Assembly (NCBI RefSeq): GCF_014529535.1
Contig: NW_023503608.1
Span: 6,932,501 to 6,996,500, forward strand
DNA length: 64,000 nt
From: Bradysia coprophila
Taxonomy: Eukaryota; Arthropoda; Insecta; Diptera; Sciaridae
Direction: 5' to 3'
The translations under genes were made by a program, and so were the position numbers. This document shows, one piece after another, positions 46,401-59,259 of this stretch. Position 1 is the stretch's first letter. The number at the start of each line of letters is the position of its first letter. The notes below the pieces were generated by a model. That model had not been told where the DNA came from. It saw only the letters and a list, made by a program, of their open reading frames with translations, and did not search any database.

Positions 46401-49400
46401 TCACCTGTTTAATATGAAAATGTCTTAATTTTCGATAATAAAGCCATTAGCTGAATTATTCAACAATTTAAAGTATTAAAAATTCTGATCATGCCACTTA
46501 AGCCTGTTATCGATGAACGACACATTTATTGTATAGTTTACAGATGACAAACATAGCAATTACGTTAAAATGATTGAGTATATATATATACGACGCGTAT
46601 GAAAGGATAGCTTTGTGTAAAATGTATTTTTATAATTCACTTTTGAGGAACAACACAGAAACGGTCAGTCAAGGAACTCTCTAACCCATATGTTTCATGC
46701 AAACAAAGGATACATTTTCACAGACTCGAGTCATTTGTACAAACATACGAAGAAACGAATCCGTTCGTACATACATAGCGATTAGACTATCAAATATCAT
46801 ATCAAACTAAAGCAATTCTATTGAACGCTAGACCGACGAGTTATTTTTAATGATTAATTCTCATACCATACCTTAAAACGTATACTTTTTGCATAACTGC
46901 CATTCTTAACCATCAACCCCTGCACGCTCCACAGTCAACATCTTCAGTAACATTGTATAAGTCTGAGAAGAAAAATAAAATTCTATAATTATGTTGTCTA
47001 ACTGTTGACATGAGTTTAATTGAATTCAGTGCCGGGATGTGCTATACATAAGTCAAGAGGAAATTTGTTGAAGGTGAATGTGGTTGTTCAACTTAACCTG
47101 TCACATACGGCTAATCGTTTGTTATCGATAACGACAACAAAAATAATGACAAGCTCTACATAAAAAAAAAATTGAAGTACAAGATTTGAAATCTATCGAT
47201 TAAAAATACTTTATCTACGAAAGTAATTGAAAGTAATTGAAATGAAAGTAATTGATAATAATACTGGTCTCTAAAATAACAATAGATCGAAGTGCCTCCA
47301 TTGTTTTTATAAACTTTTTAATGTTTTTGAGCTAAATCGTTGCATTCTGATGGTATTTTTTAAGATTAAGAAGAAGAAGAAAATGTCGGGAATTTTAAGG
47401 AATTATAAGGATTCCCTTAGATAAGCATAAATCCATTGATATCAAGCAATGATCATCGTTATTGTGAAGATTGAGCATTCGGCTTTGTAATTAACCAATA
47501 CTTAATTAACATTTAACGAGTTTTTGCGTTTTATTTTAATATTTTAATTAGATCGAGAGTTGTGAAAGGTATGCGTGATTTATGGAATAAAATCGATGGT
47601 TGACGGTATTTGAAAGTCATACCAAAAAACACGGTCCTCACGTAATTAAAGGTAAAATCACTATCAGCTTTTTCGTCCACAAATCACGGTCAATTACCTT
47701 ACATTCACTGTATAGAATTTGTAGCAAAATTGTAAATTAAAAACGTATAGTTGCTGAAAATATCCCTGTTATAATATAATTGTTGCTATAAGGCTTCGAG
47801 ATGGGTGGACAGGTAGTCGAACTGTTAATTTACTAGAAACATATTTATAAGTGTCTGAGGTTAAGAATAAGTTAGCTTGATGTGGTACAGTTGAAAAGTT
47901 AGATCCGACACTGGTTGCGTAAATGTAAACAATATTCTCGTAAAGGGTTTTCTAGAATCAAGATGTAAAACATAATACTGCTGAAGTTTATCGCATCATG
48001 CAAAAATGCCTAGGATTTTTTATTACATCAATTAAATATCTATAGAGAAGTTATAATTAGTTATCATAAAAACATTCGCTGCTAGTTCATTGAACCATAG
48101 ATCTTTAACGAGTTTGCATGCCTTTAAGTACCCATATATGTATTCAAATAACAAAACGTTTTTTTTTCTTTCGGTTTTTATTTTTGTATAAATTCTTCTC
48201 TTGTGGACATTATTATAGTCAAAGAATTAAATGGTGAAAAAAGATGTCGTTTTTGATGCAAAGATCATTACCTCACTCACGTAATATTTATTTGATTTTT
48301 TTTTTTGAATTTGGAGCTTAGAACATGATGTGAGGATAATAGACAGTTTGTGGAATTTGTCAATGGTATTCTTCAATTGCTTTGAATTTATTTATTTTTT
48401 TCATTTCGAGTAATTTACATTTCTCATTTTGCCATCTTGTAACATTGTTATATGCATATGGTCTGAGTCATTCGTTTAGGCTATGTTTGTCACTTAATCA
48501 GTTAAATCATAATTTATTCTTCCTGGCCAAACAGTGGTTGAGTTTAACGCGAGCTTACTCATTTGAATATTATCAAATCACAATCTGAACGTGACGTTGG
48601 GATTTTTTTATTCGTAATTTAATTACACCAGTTTGGTCGATTGCTTAACCTTGAATATTTAAACGAACAGGTGAATATACATTCGAAATAGGTACTTCTG
48701 TATTAGGACCCTAATGATCGAAAATAGTCAAATTTGAGTTACTGTGTTTCATTTTTGGAAGATTTTAATTTAGATCTGGCTAAATTGTGTAAATTTTACG
48801 CGAAAATAATCTTCAGAAACAGCTTATCATCAGCAACTATTACAAAAGCTCTTGGTTAAATTATCTGAGATAGTAAAAGAATTGTTACAACAAAGGAAGC
48901 AAAGGATTTTGAGTTAAACCAACGCACTTCAAGCATGAGTGATCATAGTGGTCAGATGCAGAAAGTACTCTATTTTACTTGAAAATGTTTTTACAGTGTT
49001 TTACGTTTGTATGATACACTGTCCAGTTTTAGTATTCTATTTAGAGTACAACTCATGCTTGAAAGGCATTGGTTAAAGACGAGGTGATACATTAAGCAAA
49101 AGAATTAAACGTTTTATTGACTTCTATTCATTGCTTTACCAACAACAAAAATGTGTGAATATTTAGAGCTTGTTAGGCCCCACCTAACGTTAATGTATGA
49201 GTCAATAGATGACCCCATTTTAGGGAATCACCTTCCCGATAATTCCAAAAATTCCTGAATCCTGTTTTTTCTTAAATCTTTTAAAATACCATCCGAATGT
49301 ATCAATTTTTGTATCAAAACAACTAAATAACATGAAAACAACGGAGGCAATATTGTTATTTAAGAGAAACAGATAAAACGTGGCGGCAAAATTAGTGAAT

Positions 49401-51708
49401 TTTCAGGAATTTAATTCACCAAAAATAGGCCCTGCAATAGTCAAGATGAACATTCCTATTTCAATGTCGATTCTTAGTATGTAAAGATTTCTTCAATTGC
49501 AAATGTCTTATCTATCAAACCATTGAACACTTACCAATGGTACCACAGAAAAATCCAAGTTTGTTTTCTTAACTTTCAAGCAGTGGGTCGTCCTACCTGC
49601 GGTTCGGGGCACAGAAATGTTTCCTGTTTTTATAGTCTAGACATAAAGCAAAATGTAACAAAATGAAACCAATTAAAAATTAAATCAAACATCAGTGGAC
49701 TTACAAGGAATTCTTCCACAGTCGCCTGACTTCTAATGAGTTGTTACCATCTATTTTTGGTATTAATTAGTAACATACGTGATATGCCCATTTTGAACTG
49801 CTAATAGACATATCAGACATAAAATGATGAGTGTGTGTTCTAGGAATAATTTTTATCACAAAAATTTTTCTTTTCAGATCATTGCAACGCTACACCTTAG
49901 TGGAATGGCATGGAGTAAACCTGGCGTAGAGTAAGTTTTTCTTTGGTGATGTGTTACCATTCTGTGCAGCTACATTAAAGATGTTTAGCTGAGTTAATTT
50001 TTTAGAATTCAATTCTTAAATTGCTTTAAGGAATTTAATTCGGAAAAATTAATGTCATCATTTAAGTGTTCACCTATGCATCTATATCTGTTGTAAATGT
50101 TTAGCTTCTGTAACTCTTCATCTTTACTAATTTATCATTATTATTATGACAATCATGTGTTTATTGGGGTTTATTTCACCTAACGTTTATGCATTTTCAT
50201 CTATCTTCATTTCTTTAAAAAAAAAACTCTGTGCTCATAAGTATCTCGTGCAATATAAACGGTTCAAAATTTAGTAAAAAATCAGATCGGATAGTTGCTG
50301 CGAAATGTTATTATAGGTAGGTCGAATATGATCCCAATAAACATATATTGGTGCCAGCACACCTAAAACCGTCAATTTATATTTCAGAATTGAAGAGCAA
50401 CGGCTGCTTAGAATACCACAAAGTTATCCTAGACACCAGGCAACCGAAACGAATTCCAACACTCAAAAAATATTGAGTGAAATCGAACGAATTAACATTG
50501 AGTTCGGGTATCTAAAAAAAGAACCGCAAGTTTCACCTCGTATCGACTTGGAATCGTATTTCTATCCTCGCCCGGCATATCATCCAATCCATCAACGGTA
50601 CAATAATGGTATGGTTCTGCCGCCAACAATACGGCAATTGAGCATGGACGATGAATCGTCACAATTTAATCCATTCAACACTCAAACGTTCTATTACCCG
50701 ACGCCATATCTGCAGGTGCCATACGCTGAATCAGCACAACCTTTTCAGCGTGTCGACAAAAGTCAAAAATTCGGTCCTTCTTCGGCAGAAATGACAGCCG
50801 GGAATGTGGAAAATGAGTTTCTTGATTATGCGCCACAGTATGATCCAAATAGAATGCAAGGAAAGCTGGTCAGGGATTTCATCCAAGAAAAAGCTCTGGT
50901 TCAAGCAGTTAAGAAAATTGTTAGCGAAATTAAAGACAACAATAAATCGCAGCAGCTGGACACAGCTGTGATAATCAATAAAATTGAAGAAGAGAGTAGA
51001 ACCAGCCACAAGCAGCATCACCACCATAGAGGTCACACTTCGACGCAAAGTCATGTGACCAAGAAACATAAAACAAAACCCGATGATGGAGAGGATTCTA
51101 TTGTAATTTATGCACAACCTGTGAAGGAAAATTTAGTCACAGTAACACCTCAATTGGTAGCTACAACACCTCGATTAGTTACTACATCCTCCCAATCAAC
51201 AACGATTCAAGGAAAATTTTTCACTCGACCAAAACCAAAGCCCCAGACAAACAGCACAGCAGATTTACTGTATAAAACAACTGAAAGTCCTCCACCTATA
51301 GTTAGCAACATCGAACCGTCTGCAGAAAAGGAAGAATCACCCTTGGGGAAAGGCCCATTCAGCAGTTTCCTGAACAATCAAAAAGAGCAGGTGCTTGAAG
51401 CCTTACGTGAGGGTGGCATCATAATTCAAAGACTACGGGTAAAGGAAGGAGGAATCGCAATTGCAGGACCAGGCGGAGTTGCTACTGCGGGAAGTGGCGG
51501 TACAGCCATTGTGGGCCCTGGAGGGATCGCATTGACACATCCGCGAAGTTTAGCTATTGCTGGTCCAGGTGCTAAAGTTATAGCAGTTCCAGAACATGTT
51601 GATTTGGCACGATTGGCTTTACGATCCAATGCAAGACAATTACCTATTGAAGGCGAGGTGGTCGCGACTGGTCCTATTATTTATTACAATCCACCAACGA
51701 CACCGTGA
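43477..51708 (+). CDS. Secreted DUF4774-like protein with GPGGxA repeat tail (gene 1; 3 exons, 463 aa)
   Basis: Exons 43477-43494 (MKWLIV), 49878-49930 and 50388-51708; 1392 nt, phases consistent. Exons 1 and 2 together form a signal peptide (MKWLIV + IIATLHLSGMAWS), which supports the join across a 6.4-kb intron. The mature protein is Tyr/Pro/Gln-rich with a His cluster (residues ~203-210) and no transmembrane segment. Residues about 379-440 form a Gly/Ala repeat region (GGIAIAGPGGVATAGSGGTA, IVGPGGIAL, LAIAGPGAKVIAVPE) ending near VATGPIIYYNPP. This matches my memory of the insect DUF4774 family, proteins of unknown function that look extracellular. AATAAA is at 52343. It is the first of a same-strand cluster with units at 51970-53131, 54549-56525 and 59260-60541. 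Confidence 0.85.
44900..45085. repeat. Dispersed repeat with internal inverted repeat, related to 57220-57310 and 57604-57670
   Basis: The left part (GACAAGTTGGTGATTTTGATTCTAAGCCGAGGGC) is found inverted at about 57615-57650 (GCCCTCGGCTTAGGATCACA). The right part (TTTTATGTGACGATGCAAAGATA) recurs directly at about 57253-57275. Probably pieces of one element family. Confidence 0.6.
47095..47210 (+). repeat. Dispersed repeat with TTATCGATAACGAC core (copy 2)
   Basis: AACCTGTCACATACGGCTAA, TTGTTATCGATAACGACAAC, then AAGATTTGAAATCTATCGAT. Same order as copies at 41487 and 61702. Confidence 0.7.
48928..49075. mobile_element. MITE with CTTCAAGCATGAGT ends (copy 1)
   Basis: The left end AACGCACTTCAAGCATGAGT faces the right end ACTCATGCTTGAAAGGCATT. 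Inside, GTTTTTACAGTGTTTTAC is a conserved piece. A second copy in the opposite orientation lies at 54105-54270 and shares the internal blocks AAATAGAGTACTTT and GACCACTATGATCA in reverse complement. Confidence 0.75.
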
Positions 51709-51969
51709 TAGAAGTCGTGGTGATCAGTTCACTAATTTTATCTATATTTTTGCCACAAGTACCTTAAGTTCATTGGCTATAAAAGCGTTCGTCATTATTA
51801 TCAGAGGATGCGATGAGTTGATTTTTTCCGATATTAAATATCGAACACTAAATCCTGACAACACTAATTCAAGCGTTTGCTGACCATAACCAGTGTTCTA
51901 AGCCATAGTTAATCAAACAGCTCAATTCTCTCTCACTCCGAGAACTCTCACACTCACGATCAATTTTAG

Positions 51970-53131
51970 ATTTGAAGTTACAAATCTTCCATGTCATACT
52001 ACAGTAATCGGTAGTAGTAGTTCACCTACTTCTGACGCCTCATCTTCGAACTATTCGACCGATTCGTCAAAAAATACCAATTGGACCGAGATGTCTCCCT
52101 TTTTCGAAGTTACAGAAGAGTAAAGAGTCTGTTAAGTAATGCTCGTCCCGCTCATGGTCCCGCTTAAACAAGAAAATTCCTAAGTACTTTTACCCCCGTC
52201 ATCTAAAATCAAATTGAAACTGTTGTGTTTAGCCATCCTCCGATAATATACCTTGTCATAACCTTTTTTTAGTCAATTTCGTTTTTTGTTTGTAAATATT
52301 TTAGTTCTTAAGAATCTTTGTTGTGCTCTTTAAATTATCGTAAATAAAAAAAAATTTAAACAAAAAAAACCTCCACGTTTAGCAGTTTAATTTTGCACGT
52401 TGTTGATTTCTCGATAGATTAACAGAATGTGACTAACATTTTCCGTAATTCAACAAATCAAAATCGCATAATAAAAGTAAACTTTTTAAAATCCACACAA
52501 TAGACGGCGGCCATCAGGACCTTGGTTAATGTATCAAAGACATGGCATGCCAAGAACATACTACAGCTCATCGCAATTTTCCCCATCATCAAACCAATTA
52601 CCACACCATTTACCAACGGTAAATCAATCTCGAGATCAATCCTTGTACAAAATGAGTGTAGAATTGACGACGAAGCGACCAACGAATTCACCGCTACCGT
52701 CAAACAAACCCGAAAAAGTGCAATCATTGCCGTCACAAATTGCCACAAATTTTCGATTATTTCACGCCATTCAAGTATCCAAAGATAAATTTCACATCAG
52801 ACAAGTGTATCCTGTCGTATCACAGCCTTTGGCTGACGTTTCAAAACGAGACGGTTTCGCCACAGCTACATCTGTAACATCAGCAGACAATCCAGTATCC
52901 ATACCGGCATTATCCGAATCGACTGTCGGAGGAGCTACGTTGATACTGGAACCGTCGTCAAAGGCAGTTGTAGGTAACGGAGGAATAGCAATTTCATCAC
53001 CAGTCTCACGTGCAATTTTACGTAAAAATATGGGAACTCGTGTTCTCTATCGTCCTGAATCGGTGGCTATTGCTGGAGTCGGCGGAACCGCTCATGCCCA
53101 GTCTGATTTGATTTTAGATTATGTGGAGTAA
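51970..53131 (+). CDS. DUF4774-like unit 2, start not found (at least 2 exons)
   Basis: The main exon 52504-53131 encodes a Ser/Pro-rich stretch (YQRHGMPRTYYSSSQFSP) and a C-terminal DUF4774-like part: ATLILEPSSKAVVGNGGIAI, VLYRPESVAIAGVGGTAHAQ, ending DYVE. A probable upstream exon at 51970-52119 (FEVTNLPCHTTVIGSSSSP to MSPFFEVTE) has a TTTTAG acceptor and a GTAAAG donor whose phase fits the 52504 acceptor. No signal-peptide exon is visible between 51709 and 51970. Both acceptors are phase 2, the same phase as the end of gene 1 exon 2 (49930), so this may be an alternative 3' end of gene 1 that shares its signal peptide, or a separate gene whose first exon was missed. AATAAA follows at 53238. 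Confidence 0.6.
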
Positions 53132-54548
53132 AAGTAGGTCGACACTACCGGATCAAAAAAAAAAAGAACATGTTCTTGGATCTCTACTGGTTGCCATAAA
53201 ATGATGCATTTATTATAATTTTAATTTTGATTTTTGCAATAAAATACTTCCCGCTGTACTGTACAAATTGCTTTTAGTTTTAATGCTGTAAATAAAAAAG
53301 CTTGTAAATTAATGTGACGGAAAGACTTGGGAGGCAGTTGAGACGCTGCCAATGAAGCAACCTTCGAGATAGGCTTATAAATCAGTGGTTAAGATAAACC
53401 CAGGTATTAATTTTTCTTTATTTTATTTAGAGCACAGCATATACCATAGTTCTTGACATAGTCTTAATCAATTTTCTGGATGCGAAGACATAATTTATGT
53501 CACATAAATTTAAATACATCATCACGGCAGAGTAAACTAAACCAGTCAGGATCGGTTTATTTGACAGCCCGAATTATCTAGCAGCCTTACATTTTCCAAA
53601 TAAAATAAATTAATTTATGTCAGTGTTCATTTGACTTCATTTTCATACAGCGTATAGGTTCTAAAAGAAGTTCTTTTCACTTTTCAAAAATTAACCGCTA
53701 CTGCCCTGGTTTATTTTACTATGCCGTGATATCATATTTTCTTTCGGTCACGTCGACTTTATTTTGGCTGATGGGTGCGAGCAGATCCGCTATAGGTACC
53801 GACTTTTTTGTATATATTTTCAAAAGTCCTCCAATGCTCACAAATATGTAATCGTAGCAGAAGTTTGCCAAAAAACAATCAATACTCTACACAGAAATTC
53901 CACAATCTTAAAATATTGAATCAGATCACAAGCGGCTAAGTCGTTTTGAGAAACTGTACTACTTCGTTAGACTTATTTAATGATGTGAATGAACAAAGCA
54001 GAGATTGGTAAACCTCTTTACCACCTTTAGAACTATAGAAATAGTATGTCACCTATAAAAGGATACCAAAAGTAAATGGAACATGTTATTTGCAACTACT
54101 CAATGGACTTCAAGCATGAGTGGTACTCTAAATAGGGTACTGAAACTTGACAGTGTGTCACACAACTGTAAAACACTCTGTAAAAATGTTTTCATGTAAA
54201 ATAGAGTACTTTATGCAGCTGACCACTATGATCACTTCTACTTTCACTTTTGCTTGAAGTCCGTTGAACTACTCCAAAAGGGTGGGAACCACCTAAAGTA
54301 GGTGAAAAAATTTGTAAAATATTTTTTGCAGCCTTTGCAACTACTTCAAAGGCTCGCTACTCGCTACATTAGAAATATTTCACAAAGTAAAACCAAAGCA
54401 CAGTAATGAGTTGATTGATAAATATTCAAAGAAATTATTAAACATTTTGATCAAATGATATCAATCATAGCATCTGCAACCAAGCAGTAGAACAGATTTT
54501 CTAAGAGGAGCCTGCGTGTGCAACCCTACCATGTTGTCATTATAAAAG
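53132..54548. other. Intergenic; contains an inverted MITE copy
   Basis: Holds the poly(A) region of unit 2, then AT-rich sequence with no gene. The second CTTCAAGCATGAGT element is at 54105-54270. A TATAAAAG at 54541 lies only a few bases before the proposed start codon of gene 3, too close to serve it as a TATA box. Confidence 0.45.
54105..54270. mobile_element. MITE with CTTCAAGCATGAGT ends (copy 2, opposite orientation)
   Basis: The left end GGACTTCAAGCATGAGTGG faces the right end TTGCTTGAAGTCC. The interior includes ACTGTAAAACACTCTGTAAAA, which can itself fold. Reads as the reverse complement of the copy at 48928-49075. Confidence 0.75.
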
Positions 54549-56525
54549 ATGAGAGTCGCCGGTGTAGCTCTAGTTGCTCTAGTGCTATGTTTCCATACCA
54601 CTTATGATGATAATGAAGGTTTATTGTGGGTGCGTAGAAAAACACAGGTATAATCGACTCATAGATATTGTGTGCAAGACATAGGCATATTATACCATGC
54701 ATCGGCAATGTACCATGTACGGAACAAGAAGTGTGGTAGGCAGAAATTGAAATGAGCTTATTTTAAAACTATTCGTTCACTTGCTTTGACTTTTATATAT
54801 TAGCGTTAGGCTTTATTTTCATAGTGCTTCGCGCGTGAAGTTATATGTTCTTGAAAAAACAATATTATTTTGACTCATCCTACGCTAAAATAAAAATTCC
54901 GACCAACGTAACTTTACAAATAACAATGATATTTGTGGTTTTACTTTTTAGACTGCGACTCGAGCACCGTTCCGATCCGGAAGAGCTAGTCACGAATCTT
55001 CCATTTTATGGTGGCGCGAAAGGGCAAGTACTTCAAATAAGACGTAACCCCGACGGAACCATTACTACTGAAATTGTTAAACAAGACAAAGTGGAAATCG
55101 AAAAAGAAGTATCCGAGGACATGAACTCCTTTCAAGAAAATTTGGCAAGCATTCAGAAGGCCGCCTCTGAATTGGTTAATTTGCAACAAGCGATAAAAAG
55201 TTCCGGGAAATTGACCGAAGGCGACCGGAGTAAATATGCCGAGAACTTGGAAAAACTCGGAATATCTGCGCAGAATCTAGCGCACATACAACAAAACGGT
55301 GATGATGATGATTTTAGATTGTTGTTCCAAGGACCATTGTTCCATAGACAACAGAGCAATCTTAACTTAGGAAAGACTGAAGATGCTAACGATGACGAGG
55401 AGGATGTTGGAGAACAAGTAGAAGACGGAACCGTGGAAGAAGAAACACCTGATACAGATTCCATTCAAATCAGTACACCAGATGATGACGCATCAATTGC
55501 CGAAGCAAAACCAGTTGGTAAGTCAAAACCGAGATTTTTCAACAATCAGACAATTTATTGCATTCCATTTTTCATTTAAGGGTTGGCAATTGCTGGTGAA
55601 GGTGGAGTTGCTTCAAGGTAATTGTTAATTCAAATTGTTAAAAAGTTAAAAGTTAATTAAACTGTTAATTCTTCTAGTAAACCAATTGCAACAGCAGTCG
55701 TTGGGCCAGGTGGTTTGGCTATAGGTGAGATATTATGTCGATTCTTGACCCCTTTATTTATTAATCGATATTTAATATCTAATAGCGCGACCAATCGCTA
55801 CTGCAATAGCTGGAATAACACCGAGTGAAGTTCAGGGGCTAGGTATACCGTTGGGAAGTCATAAGACAGGAACGAGATTTCACTCCGTCAATATTCCCAC
55901 TGCTCACCGATACGGCTTAACGTCAGTTTCGAATGGAATTGGATTACTTGTTGGGCCGAGCTTCTCACACGAGTCTCGTGTTCCGGAAAAAGACATCTCG
56001 GCAGATGATTCACACAAAGAGGACAACAAGGCTGAACCCAATAATAAGAAAGACGAAAAGCCAATCGAATCAGAAACGGCAACAAACAATGAATCAAAGA
56101 CTCAATCAAACAAACAACCCATGCAGAAACCTGTTATAGGACCAAATCTTAACGGAATCAACCAATTTCAAATGAGTCAACGATATCCCAATCCACAAAA
56201 CTTCCTACAGCAAAACCCATTTAATATGGGACCAGCACATCACTTTCAAGCTGGACAGAGGTTTGCCCAGGGATCAAACGGACAGCAACCGCAACCTAAT
56301 CAGCATCCTCACTCACCAGATGCTATTCTTCCCGGCCAATATCCGTTTATACCGCCAGTTACTCCATTCCGTTTCAATTGGGATAGCGCGCCAATTGAAC
56401 CGACACAATCCTACGAACCTATTCCGTTCATGGACAACAGGGCCTTCAACCCAGCACCCGTGTATCCTTTCGTGCCACCAGTGAATCCGTATCAATTTTA
56501 TCAGCATTTTAACCGGCAGTATTAG
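54549..56525 (+). CDS. Secreted DUF4774-like protein (gene 3; 5 exons, about 488 aa)
   Basis: Exons 54549-54625 (tentative), 54952-55517, 55581-55617, 55678-55724 and 55786-56525; 1467 nt, phases consistent. Exon 1 encodes a signal peptide (MRVAGVALVALVLCFHTTY). It is joined through a weak GTGGGT donor, chosen because it alone gives the phase needed at 54952. The second exon holds a helical region (SFQENLASIQKAASELVNLQ, KYAENLEKLGISAQNLA; about residues 80-135) and an acidic stretch (NDDEEDVGEQVEDGTVEEET). The DUF4774-like repeats are spread over two tiny exons and the start of the last: GLAIAGEGGVASS, KPIATAVVGPGGLAI, ARPIATAIAGI. The tail is Pro/Gln/Asn/Phe/Tyr-rich (YPFIPPVTPFRFNW, YPFVPPVNPYQFYQ). 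No transmembrane segment. Likely an extracellular matrix or secreted structural protein by composition, but function is unknown. AATAAA at 56815. Confidence 0.8.
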
Positions 56526-59259
56526 AGTTTAGTGAATGAACGCGGGCAATTAGCTTTTATTACTATTAAGGTCACAGGACCATCTACTCTGAAGGAAAGC
56601 AGATGGACTTTTTATTGCTACGGTGCAGTAAAATGGCGTATCTGCTATTGGTGGATTTGACATTTTGAATTTATTATTTTCTTTGTCGTAGAAAGAATTA
56701 TACCTAATTTGAGATGTCGAATTCAGAGTAGAAATCATTACCTTATTTATTACATTTAAAATTAAGTTTTTTTTATTTCGTAGAAAATACCATTGCCCTA
56801 ATTTGCCAAGTATAAATAAAGAAAATTTAAATTTATTCGTTTTGTTATTTACTGTCGTCTGAATCGAAATAATACGTCAAATCCACAATTGACTGATTTT
56901 GCTATTGATAATCCTCGAAAAAACCTAAAAACCTACACAAAGAACAATCTTTGTCAATCAAAAATTCTTTTCAAATGCTTTAAAATAAAAAGAAATTAAG
57001 AATAAGAAGAAAATCATCAAACTCAATGAAATACCTAAAAATGGGATGTAAACCCTTGAAAGTTAAAGAATATCCTGAAAACTTGATATAAAAATTCCTC
57101 TGACATCTCAAGAAAATCCACCCTAAAAATCACCTGCTGTTATTAAGATAACTTATACGTTCCACACAACGATCTTTTTCCGGAAACAGACATAAGCTCT
57201 GATTGGTATTTACTTGTGTCCATAAGATGTTACCAATAGAGAAGTAAAAGATTTTATGTGTCAATGCAGAGATAAACCCGAATTCCATCTCCGATTCGAT
57301 GCATAATGAACATTTTACCACTCAGAGACACATAAAAACAACAGAGAGCCACTGACAACGACTTAAGCCACCTCTGAACCATTATACCGAGTCCTCTTTA
57401 GGGTGATTGGGTTAATTTTGTATGAACTTGAACTGAATTTAACGGTTAAATTTGAACCTGTTCCAAGCCTTTGTGTCATGACATTTTATCACCTTGACTT
57501 CTTCAATAAAAGTTTCTCTTTGACACCAGCTTTGGCAGCTTTGCAGATAGCGATCATTTATATAATGCTAAAAATGTCTAATCTGCACATAGAAAACCCT
57601 GGCCTCTGAAGCCCTCGGCTTAGGATCACAATTTCCTACTTGTCAGAATGAACATTTGGACAGAGATGCATCATATATAATGTTAGAGTAAGGAACGTAT
57701 TTGAGGTTAGATCAGTAAGACCGAAAGGTGCTACTAACAAATTTTAATCTGTCTGGTTATGTTTTAAGTTGTTTACGATTTTTATTGCGAAGAAAATCAT
57801 AAAACGGATTACTTCATTCTGTGTGCTGCATACCGGGCCTTATAAGCTGTTCATCTATCAACGCAAAGCTTTTTTATTGATCTTATACGCTATTGACTAT
57901 TCGTATGTCCATTGTTCATTTGCCTCACCTCGCATAAATTACCCTTTATAATCGCACGGAGACGTGCATCATTATTATGTTTATGTGTACAGATCTTCTT
58001 TCTGCAAATGCTACAAACAAACGAGAAACAAAAAATGGTTATACAGCCAAAGCCAAGACCAAAGAAAATTAAGAAAATAATAAACAAGACAACGAAATGG
58101 TTTTATTACACGAGTTCAACTAGTTGCAAGATGCATAACTAAAGTACGAATAAAAAAACAGAAATAAATTGCATCGTTTAAAAGCAGATTGCACTACAAT
58201 TCATGATGGTAGAAAAACGCAATAAACGAAGGATGGACTCGTTGGGCATATAGTTTATAAAAGGGCTATGCTGCATCCTCAATGGTGTTTAGTATTAAAT
58301 ACGCCTAGGCGGTGATAGCACTTACATTCACTGAGCAAGAAGGTAATACGAGGGAGTTGAGTGCATTTCTGAAGTGTGTGCTGTGTGACTTTTAATTAAA
58401 TTTTAAATATAAGTGAATATGACTTGAGTTGTTTTTTGCTGCAATTTTAATAATCATTATTGGAGGTTGAAATTTTCTGGAAATAAAAATCGCCGGAAGT
58501 AAATTGCTTATGACGAGAGTGTGATCGCAAACTTTTTGCTTCATCTACGGTATCAAATATCAAAAAAAAAAAACTTTGCTCGATAAAACTAAGCGGATTA
58601 ATTTCTCTCATTCAACAACATGATGACAATGTTTAAAATTCAAGACCGTAATAATGATACTTATTATGATAAATTAATGATAATGATGAGACTTCTAAGT
58701 TGTCTCTATACACATGGACGTGTCTAATCAATTTCTTTTGTCAAGAACAAGAGCTGTGAAAGTGATTTATTATCACCTTTTCGTGTGCAGATATTTTTAG
58801 TACAAGAACTGGTTAAATCTTACTATGAACTAGACAGCAAGCACATCACCAGTAAAGTTAGCAAATCTATTACTTCTTTCGATTTAATAAAGTTCAACGA
58901 GTTAAAACGCATTCTTTTACTTCATTAGATTTAACATACATTTTGCAATATAAGGTAACTCATTGCTTGATATGTCATCATTGTCGATATTACAAGTTTT
59001 TTTACCTTAAAAAAAGGACAAATTTAAATTTTCTAACTTCATCTGAATGTTGAAACAATCACGGAGTGGAGATTTGTGCGAGTGAATGAATGAAATGAAA
59101 ATCTTGTTGAATAGACAAGCAGCAACCTTTCGATTATTGTAGTTTCCTAGATACTAGGGTACCTAGTGATTGCTTGTGAATTTGTGAAAACATATTCTTA
59201 GATTGATAAAATTTACAGCTGACAAGCTGATAATGTATTTACCCCCAATATGTTCACAG
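56526..59259. other. Intergenic; repeats, no gene seen
   Basis: After the gene 3 poly(A) signal (56815) the region is AT-rich. 57220-57310 and 57604-57670 match parts of the repeat at 44900-45085. No protein-like frame of recognisable family was found. Confidence 0.45.

Larger units (their letters stand above)
43495..49877 (+). other. 6.4-kb first intron of DUF4774 gene 1
   Basis: No exon with family resemblance found. It contains an inverted repeat at 44917-45003 (CCAAATGTTTATTTTGACAAG against CATCAAAATAAACATTTGG), repeat-family copies at about 44900-45085, 47095-47210 and 48928-49075, and a degenerate CAGGGCC-end MITE at about 49205-49437. A minus-strand frame at 45732-45514 (with FDVAHLQSNKKERIGKVDSV) is protein-like but unassigned. 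Confidence 0.5.

Noticed and set aside
54541-54548. TATAAAAG as the TATA box of DUF4774 gene 3
   Set aside because: It abuts the start codon, so transcription from it would begin after the ATG. Either it is chance or exon 1 of gene 3 is wrongly placed.
54845-54951. Alternative start of DUF4774 gene 3 at 54845 or 54929 in the open frame before 54952
   Set aside because: The TTTTTAG acceptor at 54951 and a much better signal peptide at 54549 favour a spliced exon. Not excluded.
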